Positions 35,706 to 46,436 of a stretch of DNA of 64,000 bases are shown piece after piece. Each line of letters starts with the position of its first letter. Within the stretch, counting starts at the first letter, position 1. Source of the stretch: Silene conica (lineage: Eukaryota; Streptophyta; Magnoliopsida; Caryophyllales; Caryophyllaceae); the NCBI GenBank assembly GCA_029255685.2, contig CM055320.2, positions 13,440,614-13,504,613 of the forward strand. Direction: 5' to 3'. The translations under genes were made by a program, and so were the position numbers. The notes under the pieces are model-generated. The model was not told where the DNA came from, searched no databases, and worked only from the letters and a program-made list of their open reading frames with translations.

Positions 35706-35798
35706 ATCACTCTTCTCGACAGGATAAAAGTGAAAAAGATCTTCATTCTCTCCAGTAGTAGTAGCATTTACTGGCTTGCACCATGGTGCAACTTCTTC
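35706..35798 (-). pseudogene. unidentified captured exon (31 codons)
   Basis: Exactly 93 bases between a TTTATTAG acceptor and a GTGAGT donor on the minus strand. It reads EEVAPWCKPVNATTTGENED then LFHFYPVEKSD. Open, phase-neutral and bounded by good splice sites, so likely a real exon of some plant gene; family not recognised. Confidence 0.5.
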
Positions 35799-36043
35799 CT
35801 AATAAATATATGACTCCCTTAATTTCAAAAAATCGACCTTATAATGATATGATTAGGGTTTAGGGTTCTTCCTGATAAATATATGACTCCCTTCACAGTT
35901 CACTCAAGTAACTCAATGTTTAGAAAATATCCACCCAACTCAAAACACATGACGGATAACTAAATTAAAGCAGTGAAAGTTAAGTAATAAGAATAGACGT
36001 GATATATTTCTTAACAAATGAGTGACGCGTTATTTTTTATTAC

Positions 36044-36404
36044 CTTTGCCATGCCTGGAATCATCCCAATAACACCGCTCATGAAACCAATCTGAGCAAC
36101 TGCCCAGTTTTGCTTTCGGAAGTAATTGAAGTCAAACTTTGCACTCATTATCTTATTCTGAAGGTCCTCGGCCTCATCTTGTTGCATCCAAAGACAACTT
36201 CGGAAGCCATATGAATATCCTTCAATACATCATAGAGAAGTGGGAGTTAAATATGTTTGACACATACAATTGTTGAGCCTTCCCCACAAATGAAAGTACG
36301 TCTCCCATCCCTAAGATTCGTCCAGCCATACGATCAGGGTAGAAAGGCTTAAGATCTTCCATACGCTCTCCTCGACCAACAAGTTTAATTGGCTTTCCAG
36401 ACAC
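36044..36404 (-). pseudogene. captured chloroplast SRP54 fragment (two exons)
   Basis: cpSRP54 is the GTPase subunit of the chloroplast signal recognition particle. After a TTTTCAG acceptor the exon 36270-36404 reads [18 protein letters not shown], then [20 protein letters not shown], the end of the GTPase (G) domain and start of the M domain. The second segment, about 36044-36189, reads [19 protein letters not shown], then [19 protein letters not shown], and ends at a GTAATA donor. Several substitutions in normally conserved positions of the M domain (MGSMTRVLGMIPG-type region) show relaxed selection. The N-terminus, G1-G4 motifs and C-terminus are missing. Confidence 0.85.
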
Positions 36405-37285
36405 CTGAAAACAAAGAATCGTAAACAACAGGTCTACAGCAGAAATGCATGCACGGCTCAAGCCCGTGATGTGTATAGAGAGAAAGCTTTGTTGATACAA
36501 CACAGAAAAGGAATGAACTATCAGGAGGTCATTAGATGCAACAATATGAAATTTTATTTCCTCTGTCGAGTAAAACCCATGCATTCGTCCCATTACAGGT
36601 TTGCTAGAAAATGATTATAGGCAAGTATTAATGAGGAGTAAAGTTAAGTCATTTAACACAAATTAGAGACCTAGGAATTTCAGGATTAAGTGTTCAATAA
36701 ACTTGGAAAAGTCAAGTCATTTCACACAAAGATTCAGCTTAGTGTGGCACTGTGGCTTTACAGAAGCTTCATAAAAGCTTCATGAACTAAACCTTGAACT
36801 GGAACATGAATACAATATAAGCCTTTTCTGTATTACTAAAACATCTTTAAAACAATTGACTTGTCACGAGCTACACCAGAGATCATAAACCCCAAATTAA
36901 ATGACTTGATTCAAACCAAGTAGATATTATGAAAGGAAAGATTCACAAAAATAAAATGTTTTGCTTTTTTGTTGGACTTTAAATCCCCATACATCTTCAA
37001 TTTGGAGATGTCCCACATGGGAATAAAAAGCTCTACTTTGAAATTATGAAAGGTGTGCTCATGAACTGAGAAACGGAAAAACAAAAGGCCTATTAGTACT
37101 CCTTTATCATTGACATCTATTATTGTACATCTACAGATGCCCTCATTTATTTAGTCGTAATTCCAACAAGTCGGACTTGAGAGTAAAATAACCTTTCTGC
37201 GGTCATTTCTTTCCTTGTTTCTCTCACTCCCCTCAATACCCAAATTCAATTAAATCATATTAAAACAAAAACAACAAAAACGAAT
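36405..37285. other. Helitron interior without a recognised gene
   Basis: AT-rich intron-like or intergenic sequence. No coding segment is supported. Confidence 0.4.
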
Positions 37286-37377
37286 ACCAGGATGATTAGA
37301 TGAAGTACTAAGATCAGACCCAGAAGATGCTTTGCTAATCCTTTCAGCGGCTCTTTTCTGTCTTATTTCTTCTAGCT
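37286..37377 (-). pseudogene. unidentified captured exon, coiled-coil-like
   Basis: The minus strand reads QLEEIRQKRAAERISKASSG then SDLSTSSNHPG. Charged, helical and open across about 30 codons next to splice-like signals. Consistent with an exon of a coiled-coil protein, family not determined. Confidence 0.4.
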
Positions 37378-37790
37378 GCAAAATTCATCAATAAAATTGA
37401 AAAAATGTCATGATTTTTTCGATACCCAATTGAAAATTCAACAATGAATTTGGAAAAGATCAGATTTTTGAATAGCCAATTGGCCAATTGGAAGAGCAAT
37501 AGCACTGCCAAAAATGAAGTGAGAAACATAAACATCAAACCACGGGAATATCCGAATTATCCGAATTGAAAGTTTATAAATAATGGTTAAAGTGCTAAAG
37601 CTGAAAATGATGACGGTAGAGCCACAAATATTACCAGTAACAAGAAACGTAAGTGAGTCAAATCTGTTACGCTGCCCTGTACAGATTTTTATTCAAACAC
37701 ATTTCCTGCACAAATGATGCAACACCTGTGCATAAACCAGACCCGTTCCTGCATCCATCAACGGCTGCTAGACCCGTTCCTGCATCCATC

Positions 37791-38300
37791 AACGAAATTT
37801 CAATGTTTGACCCCAATAACCACCCAGAAACTCGATTAAAAAACATAGAACATTAAGATTACAATTGAAAAATGCCAATAACAACACAGATAGCCAATAA
37901 AAAACCCTAGGAAATCAAAATCGACCAAAAACCCAGGAAATCTATAATAAAGTTATAATCAAAAGGGGAGATTTGAATCGAAATCATATCAATAATAACC
38001 AGAAAAACGAAATTTCAATGTTTGACCCCAATAACCACCCAGAAACTCAATTAAAAAACATAGAACATTAAGATTATAATTGAAAAATGCCAATAACAAC
38101 ACAGATAGTCAATAAGAAACCCTAGGAAATCAAAATCGACCAAAAACCCAGGAAATCTATAATAAAGTTACAATCAAAAGGGGAGATTTGAATCGAAATC
38201 ATATCAATAATAACCAGAAAAACGAAATTTCAATGTTTGACCCCAATAACAACCCAGAAACTCAATTAAAAAATATAGAACATTGAAACCAATTAAAAAA
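37791..38300. repeat. 215-bp tandem repeat, about 2.4 copies
   Basis: Units start at 37791, 38006 and 38221 with AACGAAATTTCAATGTTTGA. They are almost identical, so the duplication is recent. Just before it, a 31-bp unit with GACCCGTTCCTGCATCCATC is itself duplicated (37739-37793). Non-coding. Confidence 0.9.
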
Positions 38301-38662
38301 CATAGAACATTGAAATCAATTAAAAAGCTCAAAAAATCTCGAATTCCATAATTATAAGATTTTGGAAATGAAATAACTGGAATAATAATCACTTGATCCA
38401 GATTGTTGTTGATGATTATGCTAAAAGTGGTGTTGAAGAATTAAGGATGATGATGATGATGGAGGAGTGTCTGTGATTGAGAGTAAAAGAAGAAGAATAA
38501 GAGGACGATAAAGTGAATGAGGAGCAGAAGAAGAGAACAAGTCAGAGTAGGAAGGACAAGGAAGAGGACAAACATGCCTCTGTTCATCACACTCCATGCA
38601 CGAGAGCACTGCTCTACTGTTCACTCTTATGAGGCCTTATGCACATTTATAAGGGTTATAGA
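38301..38662. other. Helitron 5'-terminal region
   Basis: Purine-rich and GATGATGATG-rich sequence (38448-38460). The terminal bases on the minus strand are TCTATAACCC. No gene seen. Confidence 0.5.
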
Positions 38663-38858
38663 ATTGTTATTCTTGTTGCTTAATCATTCAAGCCCCCCCC
38701 CCCCCCCCCCCCCCCCTCGGTTACCTTTTGTCTGCATTTGTTTACGCATTAGTTGCATCGTCTTTCCTGCGGATTCGACATCCGACTTACCTCTACTATA
38801 TAGTTAAGGAATTAGGACTTTATTACTTATTTTGGGAGCATACGACTTCGGCTCACCA
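38663..38858 (+). repeat. 3' LTR of the Athila element, right part
   Basis: Resumes exactly where 23386 stopped, at ATTGTTATTC, and ends GGCTCACCA. The C-run that is 7 C in the 5' LTR is 24 C here. About seven substitutions in 196 bp, noticeably more than in the left part. Followed by ACTAT, the right TSD. Confidence 0.95.
38693..38716. repeat. poly-C tract (24 C)
   Basis: Uninterrupted C-run in the Athila 3' LTR, 30 bp from the Helitron end. The matching run in the 5' LTR has 7 C. The exact length may be an assembly estimate. Confidence 0.8.
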
Positions 38859-38963
38859 ACTATCAATTTATGTCAAGATGATTTTCGATTTACTTTATTT
38901 CCAATAAAAAGGCACTTTCAACCATGTCACATAATTTATATTCTTCGAATACAATTCAAATTA

Positions 38964-39158
38964 CACAAATTCTTATTTGCAACGGCACTATCCGTCGCAA
39001 ACTTGTGACGGATACCGTTTACTCTCATAAAATACCCACTTTTTCTCTCTCTGCAACACTATTCATGTGGTCCCCTTTCTCCACTAACTCATTTTTTACC
39101 CATTTTATCTCACAAAATATCCGTCATAAATAACGACCCGTCGCAAGCAAGACTTACT
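38964..39158. mobile_element. Mutator-type MITE
   Basis: 195 bp. One end has CACAAATTCTTATTTGCAAC, the other the complement of TCTTGCTTGCGACGGG. Flanked by the repeated ATTCAAATTA (38954-38963 and 39159-39168), a 9-10-bp TSD as in Mutator elements. No coding capacity. Confidence 0.7.
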
Positions 39159-39642
39159 ATTCAAATTAATCAAGGAAGTAAATTTGGGTAATCAAATTAT
39201 GTTTCTGCGCCATTGTCACTAAAGAACCATGACAATATGTCAATAGGGTACTATGTTTACAAATTAAATTAACAACACTTTGCAATGTAGACCTTTGTAA
39301 CCAAACATAACAAATTAGTAATAACAATAAGAGTAAATTAATAATTACTCCTTTATATGTTTCAGTTTTCTAAAATTACTCCCTTATATGTTTTTTTTTT
39401 AAAATTACTCCCTTAAGTTAATCTCAGCTCAAATATTGCTACCATTTTTCAGCTCAGTTGAGTATTTCCGTCAATTTTTGAATTTTATCTCCATTTTCCT
39501 AAATTTATGACCAAAATGCCCCTTAGTATTTGAGTATCTCGTTATAGCCTTTGCCCAAAACTTACTAATATCTTCATCGAAACTAAGGCCCTGTTCTTTT
39601 GGACTTCAAGTCACTTAACTTAAGTTCACTTCAGATCCTATA

Positions 39643-39850
39643 AGTTCAGTTCAGTTCAGTTCAGTTCCTATAAGTTCAGTTCAGTTCCTATAAGTTCAGT
39701 TCAGTTCAGATCCTATAAGTTCAGTTCAGTTCAGTTCCTATAAGTTCAGTTCAGTTCCTATAAGTTCAGTTCAGTTCAGTTCAGTTCCTATAAGTTCAGT
39801 TCAGTTCAGTTCAGTTCCTATAAGTTCAGTTCAGTTCCTATAAGTTCAGT
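39643..39850. repeat. TTCAG / TTCCTATAAG hierarchical array, left block
   Basis: Two to four TTCAG pentamers alternate with TTCCTATAAG (or TCCTATAAG) decamers, in one orientation. The same array recurs at 40446-40745. Confidence 0.9.
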
Positions 39851-40267
39851 TCATATAAACTCAATTAAGAAAAGTTATATACGGAGTATTATTTTTAACA
39901 ACCGATACAAACATTTATTTTAATTATTCGATACACGTCATCTATAAAAAAATAACTCATTAATAATTTACCCGTCTTTTCCTCTCTAATTAATGTCAAA
40001 CTATCATCCTCATTAATGCCAAAAAACAACAAGTCAACATACGACGCCCTCACCCTCACCAATTGTCACTCTCCCATTAATCAGTTTCTTCATCACCATT
40101 GTTAGAGAAAATAAATGGTTAGAGAAAATTGTAATAGTGATTATTTTTTATCTAATGTAATTGTAGTATAATGTATGAACTATGAACAAACCATTATATA
40201 CAAAGTTAAAAATATTTTAAACTACCTTGTGTTTTAGACTAATTCTTTTATCAATGTCATATATTGG

Positions 40268-40304
<37 letters not shown>

Positions 40305-40337
40305 GAAGAAGAAGAAGAAGAAGAACAACACCAACAA

Positions 40338-40373
<36 letters not shown>

Positions 40374-40383
40374 TAATAACAAC

Positions 40384-40417
<34 letters not shown>

Positions 40418-40420
40418 GTT
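40268..40420. repeat. ATA/AAG microsatellite
   Basis: Runs of ATA, then AAG/GAA, then AACAACACC, then ATA again. Compound trinucleotide repeat. Confidence 0.9.
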
Positions 40421-40445
40421 AACTTAAATTAAAATAAAGTTAATT

Positions 40446-40745
40446 AAGTTCGGATTTTATAAGTTCAGTTCAGATTCTATAAGTTAAGTTCAGTTCAGAT
40501 TCCATAAGTTCAGTTCATTTCAGTTCCTATAAGTTCAGTTCAGTTCCTATAAGTTCAGTTCAGTTCCTATAAGTTCAGTTCAGTTCAGTTCAGTTCCTAT
40601 AAGTTCAGTTCAGTTCCTATAAGTTCAGTTCAGTTCAGTTCCTATAAGTTCAGTTCAGTTCAGTTCCTATAAGTTCAGTTCAGTTCCTATAAGTTCAGTT
40701 CAGTTCAGTTCAGATCCTATAAGTTCAGTTCAGTTCAGTTCAGCT
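40446..40745. repeat. TTCAG / TTCCTATAAG hierarchical array, right block
   Basis: Same units and same orientation as the left block, so the two blocks are direct and not inverted repeats. Ends in the right TIR. Confidence 0.9.
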
Positions 40746-41545
40746 AAGTTTCAGTCCAAAAGAACAGGGCCTAATTCCTCACTATTTTACCCAATCTCTA
40801 TCTTAATTTAAAGTAATTTTTCAATCTAATTGTTCAAGTTTTGATGTTTTCATTTTTTTGAAGGTAAGTACATCTTTGATTTGGGTATGTGAATTTTATT
40901 GTTGTATTGAATAGAAATTGAATTGAAATTAGGGTTCTTTATCTTCATCAAAACTGATATTGTATTGAATTTAAATTAGGGTTTCAAATTGATTTGGGTA
41001 TGTGAATCCATCTTTGATCTGGAAAAAGAATCTGAAATTGTTTCATGTAATTATCTTTCTGATTTATATTGTTGTTGTTTTACATAAACCATTAACAGTT
41101 AACAATTAACTTACCTTCTTCCTCTTTGAATTCATTGTTGTTGTCCACTTCTAGTAATCACCTTAAATCTTCAAGTTAGGGTTAAGATTATTTGAGATTA
41201 ATTTGCGAAATTTGAGGTTTTCAATTAGAAATTTGGGTTTTGAATTACAAATTAGGGTTAGGATTTGGGATCTTCAATTACTGGGTAAAATGAAAAGTGT
41301 TTGTTTGATGGGTTGGGGTAAATACACTAAAGGGCAATTTCGTCCATTCTATAACTTTTTCACTGAAAAACGTAATAGGTAGCAATATTTGACCTGAGAT
41401 CAACTTAAGGGAGTAATTTTTAAAAAAAAAACATATAAGGGAGTAATTTTAGAAAACTGAAACATATAAGGGAGTAATTATTAATTTACTCTAACAATAA
41501 TTTGATATTTACGTTTTGTTTGAAGGTGATTAAGAGTAACTCATA

Positions 41546-41742
41546 CTCCCTCCGAGTCTGAGTAATTGTTCCTTTTGCTTTATGCACAAGAACTAAGAAA
41601 ATGATTCTAAACCACACATAACACCCTACCCCACACTGAATTGATTTTGGACCACAAAAAAGTTACTAAAAAAGGAAAGAGGAACAATCACTAAACTCAC
41701 ATAAAAAAGGAAACATGAACGATCACTCAGACTCAGAGGGAG
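41546..41742. mobile_element. Stowaway MITE (Tc1/mariner type)
   Basis: 197 bp, CTCCCTCCGAGTCTGAGT at the left and the near-complement ACTCAGACTCAGAGGGAG at the right, flanked by TA dinucleotides. Classic Stowaway structure. Confidence 0.92.
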
Positions 41743-42214
41743 TATACTACATGTAATGCAAGCCATTTGGATGATGTAATGTTGCTTACATCATCATGCA
41801 CTACTACACTTAATAAGAATTTGTGTGATTATACAACATATGTAAATCATCCATATAATACTTCCCGTTTATATTTAACTCGTGATGACTATACAAAATA
41901 TGCTTAACATGCTTTCGAAATATGTTAGATAAGAAATTTGGAAATTATCAGTATTTTAAAAACAGCATAAATGTGCAAATATAATAAACAACCGCAAGGT
42001 AAAACCATCCCTAAGCAAGATCGTCAAGAAGGTCGCGATCTTATTGAATCACCCTAATTACATAACTAAACCACTAATTATGGTCACATTGTATTAATTT
42101 TCGTTACCCTAGACGTGGTGAATTTGTAACCCCTAACTGAGTTCAAGACATTCTTGGTAACCTATGGGCACCTACGGCGGGCCAAATTGTAATGAGCTTA
42201 TTATATTAATTAGT

Positions 42215-42388
42215 CAATAAATTTCTCTTACGACGGTTATTTCCGTCGCCATATTTTAATGGGTCAATTAGTTGTACCATTTAATTAGATATGACAAAGC
42301 ATGATAATCCCAAATAACTTGTCATTTCCTACTAAAACGGATAATACTTGACCCGTCGTAAAATTCTCATCACAAATAAGAATTTGTG
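42215..42388. mobile_element. Mutator-type MITE, same family as 38964-39158
   Basis: 174 bp, perfect 9-bp TSD TTAATTAGT (42206-42214 and 42389-42397). The right end has CACAAATAAGAATTTGTG, the left CTCTTACGACGG. Family terminal motifs are shared with the other Mutator elements in this window. Confidence 0.75.
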
Positions 42389-42805
42389 TTAATTAGTAGG
42401 TAAAGAATATAGATAATGATTGAAAATGTGATAAAATTGAAAATGAGTTGAAAATAATTAGGTTGATGCCTATGGATATAAAATTTGGCGCCTATGCATG
42501 CTAAAGTCTAGGAGATATATTAATTAAATTGTTTTTAGAATAACTAATTTACATTTACCAAGGTCATGTTCATCTTTATGCTTACTACGGGACAGCAAGC
42601 AATTAATTTACTTCGAAATCACAAACAACTTATAAATCCCAAAAAGGATTTTTTTGAAGACAATTGTTTACAACGTTAGAGGTCAAAAATGACAGAACTA
42701 TATCCGTCGTAAGGACAACCAATTTTATTTTAAGACAACTAAAATGTATAACACGTTTTGGGAATATTTGAAAGACTATTGGCCGAACATTTTATTACGA
42801 TTGCA

Positions 42806-43063
42806 CTCCCTCCATTCTTTTTATATCACCCCATTTCTTTATACACGTTTGTCAATACTCATTTTGTTTCAATTATATCTTTAGCTACATACTACTAAAA
42901 ATTATAAAATTTTGATATTCTTAATCCTCTTATCAAGACAAATTAAAAAAGATCTCACATGAATATATTTTCGTGAACGGATTGGGAGAAAACTGACGTT
43001 GAATACCCGTTTGTGAATAGTGTCAAAAAGGGGATTGGGGTGATATAAAAAAAATGGAGGGAG
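42806..43063. mobile_element. Stowaway MITE
   Basis: 258 bp. Left CTCCCTCCATTCTTTTTATA; right ends in the complement of CTCCCTCCATTTTTTTTATA. TA is intact on the right only, the left is CA. A second Stowaway subfamily, distinct from 41546-41742. Confidence 0.88.
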
Positions 43064-43623
43064 TAATAGATAGGGTTAAACGTTCGTTGAACTCTTAGTA
43101 AAGTGAATTAGATTTTAGTATTGTACAAGAGACGTTTATATGGCACACGACGGGACTACCTCATTAATCGGCTGCTTTTGTATTTTTTCTAAAAAATAAC
43201 AAAAAAATAGTATATTTTTATTTCCAAAAAAAAACGCTTAAACGACATTTGAATGCTGATGTGCGAGATAACATGCATTTTGTAAAATAACTGTGACTAC
43301 TAATACGCAATCAAACTTTAAACTACAATAATAAGTCGCCATTGTGAAATTGTGACAAATATATGTATGTCGCTGATTTATCTTTGTACATAAACTAATG
43401 CCATAGTTCAATTGAACAATTAACAAGTACTCAAACACCCTCATATTACGTGATTACATACACAATAAGGAACATGTATTAGCATTGATTTGACTATTGC
43501 TATTCTCACTGAAATCAGACTACAGTATAATCCATAATTACACCTACTATAATTACTTTAACTGCGTAAAAACATCATTACTTTTCACAAATTGAAAATT
43601 AAGCAACTTACTACAAAGATTAA

Positions 43624-44038
43624 GACCATCCCCAAGCAAGTGTCACCTTAATTAGGTCAATACATATTCTTACTCTTAATTACACTTAATTTATATTGAC
43701 CCATTTTCACCCTTTCAAGCAAAAGGTCACCACGTAGGTCATCAACCCAATTATTTTTTACTTTTCAACATTTTTAATTATTTTTCCCATTTGTTACCCC
43801 ACTAAAAAAATTCATCTCTCTTACTTTATCCATTACTATTACTATATTTTAAACTCTTCAAATTTCTAAGCCAATAACAATCAAACAACTACTAGGTCAA
43901 TAAGTGGGTCAATACTAACAAAAGAGGTCACCAATTGACCCTATTTTGTAATGGGTCATGCTAATTAAGTTGCTAATACTTAATTAACTTGACCCAATTA
44001 CTTATTGACCTTTTCATCCACCTTGCTTGGGGATGGTC
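43624..44038. mobile_element. Tourist-like MITE (Harbinger type)
   Basis: 415 bp. TIR GACCATCCCCAAGCAAG and its exact complement, TSD TAA (43621-43623 and 44039-44041). The interior is rich in AGGTCA/TGACCC-like words. No gene. Confidence 0.85.
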
Positions 44039-46436
44039 TAAGTAATATTGATCAGTGCAAGAATGTCTCCATGTGCTGGTGTTGTTTACCTCAACAATAA
44101 CGACATGAAGGAATTTGGGGAAGACAATATTCGTTGGCAAAAAGATCAGTTCAGTTCCTGAGCTGTGTTCGAAACAAGTGTTGTCCTGAAGGCATCAGAA
44201 GTAAGCAGTACAACTCACCACTAGGGATGTCAATGGGGTAGGTCTTGGCGGGTCTCGCCCCGCACCCGCCCCACGTGGGGCGGTTGTGGGTAATAATTTG
44301 GCGGGTCGTGGGCGGGGATGGGTTTCAAAAACATCATTCGTCGCGGGTCGCGGGGCGGGTGTGGGTTTCACATGAGACCCGCCCCATACCCACCCCGCTC
44401 CACACCCACCCCGCTCGCCCCGCCCCACATGTCCCCGCCCCGCTTATACCCGCCTAATAAATAATAATATCTAGTAGTAATATATAAGAATAATAAGATA
44501 AATTAAATATAACTTAAAATAATAAAAAAAACTTTTAATAAATTAAATCTATCCTATCAAGCTACCCACTTCCCCATGCCCAAACAAGTAAATAAGTAAA
44601 ATAACCTACTAACCCAGACTACCCACTTCCCCAGTCCAATAAGGCAGTAAACAATAACAGTCCGTTTTTCTTAAGACGGACGTACCCGTCGCAAGCTTGC
44701 GACGGGCCAAATACGTACCGTTTTAGTCAAATACGGTATGTTTTCTGGAATATGGTATATGCAAGTGGGTGATGTGGGTGATTAATTGATTTGACATTTT
44801 GGGGTTAAAAAATTAATAAAATTTCCCCCTTCCCAATTCATTGCACCTTCCCGTATTAAAACTTACTCATCCATCAGACTTTGTTTCATTATTCATCACA
44901 TTTTCTTTCATTTTCATCATCTCTCTTTCAACTCTCTTTGCTTCTCCCACAAATTCATCTCTTTTGTCTCAAATTTTCCTACTTTTCCATACAAATTTAA
45001 CCAAAATTCAAATATTAACATAAATATTGGTAAAATGATGATGAAAAATCAACAAAAAGGAAACTAACTAAGAAGAATACTAGATGAACAAATGCAATCG
45101 ATAATGTCAGAAGAAATATACTCATTTTCATCGATTTTTTTCATCCTATTTATTTATGGTTTTCGTTTTTGGTTTAATAATAGATACATACAAGTAACAT
45201 ATCGGTATTTAATGAACTCATGCAAGAGATCCATGGTTGTTTTTGTTTATATGTTTTGGTTTTGTTGGATTGAAAATTTGTTTATTAATGTCAGAGGATG
45301 TACTTTTATTTTCATTTGATTTTTTCCAATTTATTTGTTTGTTGTATTTTGATTTTTAGTTTTAAAATGGCTTATTCACTTTGTTGTTGTTAAATGTCGA
45401 GAAAATGGTGACAAATGAGCCGATTGTGCAGTCAAATTAAGCGTATAACTCTTTTTGTATGAAATATGTGAGTATTTTTTGGGTTTTTAATAAATTTGTG
45501 TTGGGTAAAGAAAAGTATGTTAGATTTTGGATTTATTGTTTGACAAATCTATCTCGTTAGTTGATTTTCCGAGTTTTCAGTATTGGCTCCCTTTGTATGG
45601 AATATGTTACCGTTTTTTTTTTTTTTTTTTGTTACCTCTTATATGATGCTTTTTAATTAGGTAGTATTTTATTTGCTGGTGTCATATTTAGATAAAGTAA
45701 TAAAATTAAATTTTGTTTTTTAATTGTTCTGGGTTAATTGATATGTTGTCTTTCTTATTTTGTTAATACAACTTTGTTGTTTGTTTTCTGTTGTTGATTT
45801 CCTGTGTTTATAAGTTACGGTGTTCTTCATAGTTTATTAAGTTGATGAAGATGAACTGTTCATATTGATGATGCTGGGAATTCAAGGGGTTGTCAGAAAA
45901 ATGTAGTCTTTTTTTGCTTTGATGTCACCTTGTCACTAAAAGGAAGTGAATTTGTACAATACCAACTCTTATATGTGTTTTATATATTGCAAGTAATTGT
46001 TGATATTTTTGATGTTATTGTTGTCTTGTAATATCTTAGTTATTTATTGGGTTGACGAAGATGGAGTGATCATAATGATGATGCTAAGAATTCAGGTAGA
46101 TGTCAGAATAATGTTGTCATTTTTAGCTTTTATGTGACCCTGTCAAAAATATGAAATGAATTGGTACGGTTCCAACTCATTATATGTGTGTTTGTTGCAA
46201 GCAATTGTTTATACCTATGAGGTTATTATTGCCCTGTAACATTTAAGTTCTTCAGCTGAATTATTAATGTTTCAGACTTTGGTTTTGAAAATCATTTGAC
46301 TGTCATAAGTTGTTTGTAGATGTGCAGTAATTGTGGATAGTTTTGTGACTAATGTAACCTTGACATTTTTCTGCTACACGGATTTTTCACGCATGTTTGT
46401 TGGAAGGGAAGCTGATAAGTGCGAATAACATTTATT

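Larger units (their letters stand above)
23387..38662 (-). mobile_element. 15.3-kb gene-capturing Helitron (non-autonomous)
   Basis: Read on the minus strand it starts TCTATAACCC (at 38662) and ends CTAG (at 23387), with a GC-only 7-bp hairpin nine bases inside the 3' end. These are the diagnostic Helitron termini. The insertion is exact: joining the flanks restores the sequence of the intact 5' LTR with no duplication. The target is T/T on the minus strand rather than the usual A/T. No Rep/helicase gene is seen, so it would need an autonomous partner. It holds fragments of at least five host genes in its own orientation: cpSRP54, heat-shock factor, CDPK, AP-3 delta and a PPR protein, in minus-strand order. 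Confidence 0.88.
11236..38858 (+). mobile_element. Athila-like Ty3/Gypsy retrotransposon, interrupted by a TRIM and a Helitron
   Basis: 5' LTR 11236-12570. The 3' LTR is in two parts (22234-23386 and 38663-38858). Primer site of tRNA-Asp type, gag, protease-RT-RNase H-integrase order (Gypsy), an ATHILA-type accessory ORF and a PPT are present. TSD is ATTAT on the left and ACTAT on the right, one mismatch. Without the TRIM and Helitron the element would be about 11.3 kb. Coding lesions: TGA at 14549, TRIM at 15140, TAG at 17322, a 1-nt loss near 17985, and breaks in the accessory ORF. It is therefore non-autonomous. The LTRs differ at about 17 positions, so it is clearly older than the Sirevirus. 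Confidence 0.93.
39587..40771. mobile_element. Harbinger/Tourist-like element filled with tandem repeats
   Basis: 1185 bp. Ends GGCCCTGTTCTTTTGGAC and its near-exact complement, with TSD TAA (39584-39586 and 40772-40774). The interior has two blocks of the TTCAG array, a spacer with a trinucleotide microsatellite, and no gene. TIR and TSD fit the PIF/Harbinger superfamily. Confidence 0.8.
39341..41491. mobile_element. 2.15-kb non-autonomous Mutator-like element
   Basis: Inverted terminal repeats of about 110-130 bp: the left begins GAGTAAATTAATAATTACTC and the right ends with its complement. Perfect 9-bp TSD TAACAATAA (39332-39340 and 41492-41500). The TIRs contain repeated ACTCCCTTATATG blocks. 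No transposase. An independent Harbinger-like element is inserted at 39587-40771. Confidence 0.85.

Noticed and set aside
23387..38662. Autonomous Helitron with Rep/helicase
   Set aside because: No HUH Rep motif and no helicase Walker motifs found in any long frame of the interval.
44195..44457. Gly/Arg/Pro-rich frames at the left hAT end
   Set aside because: They are readings of the GC-rich subterminal repeats of the hAT on either strand, not genes.
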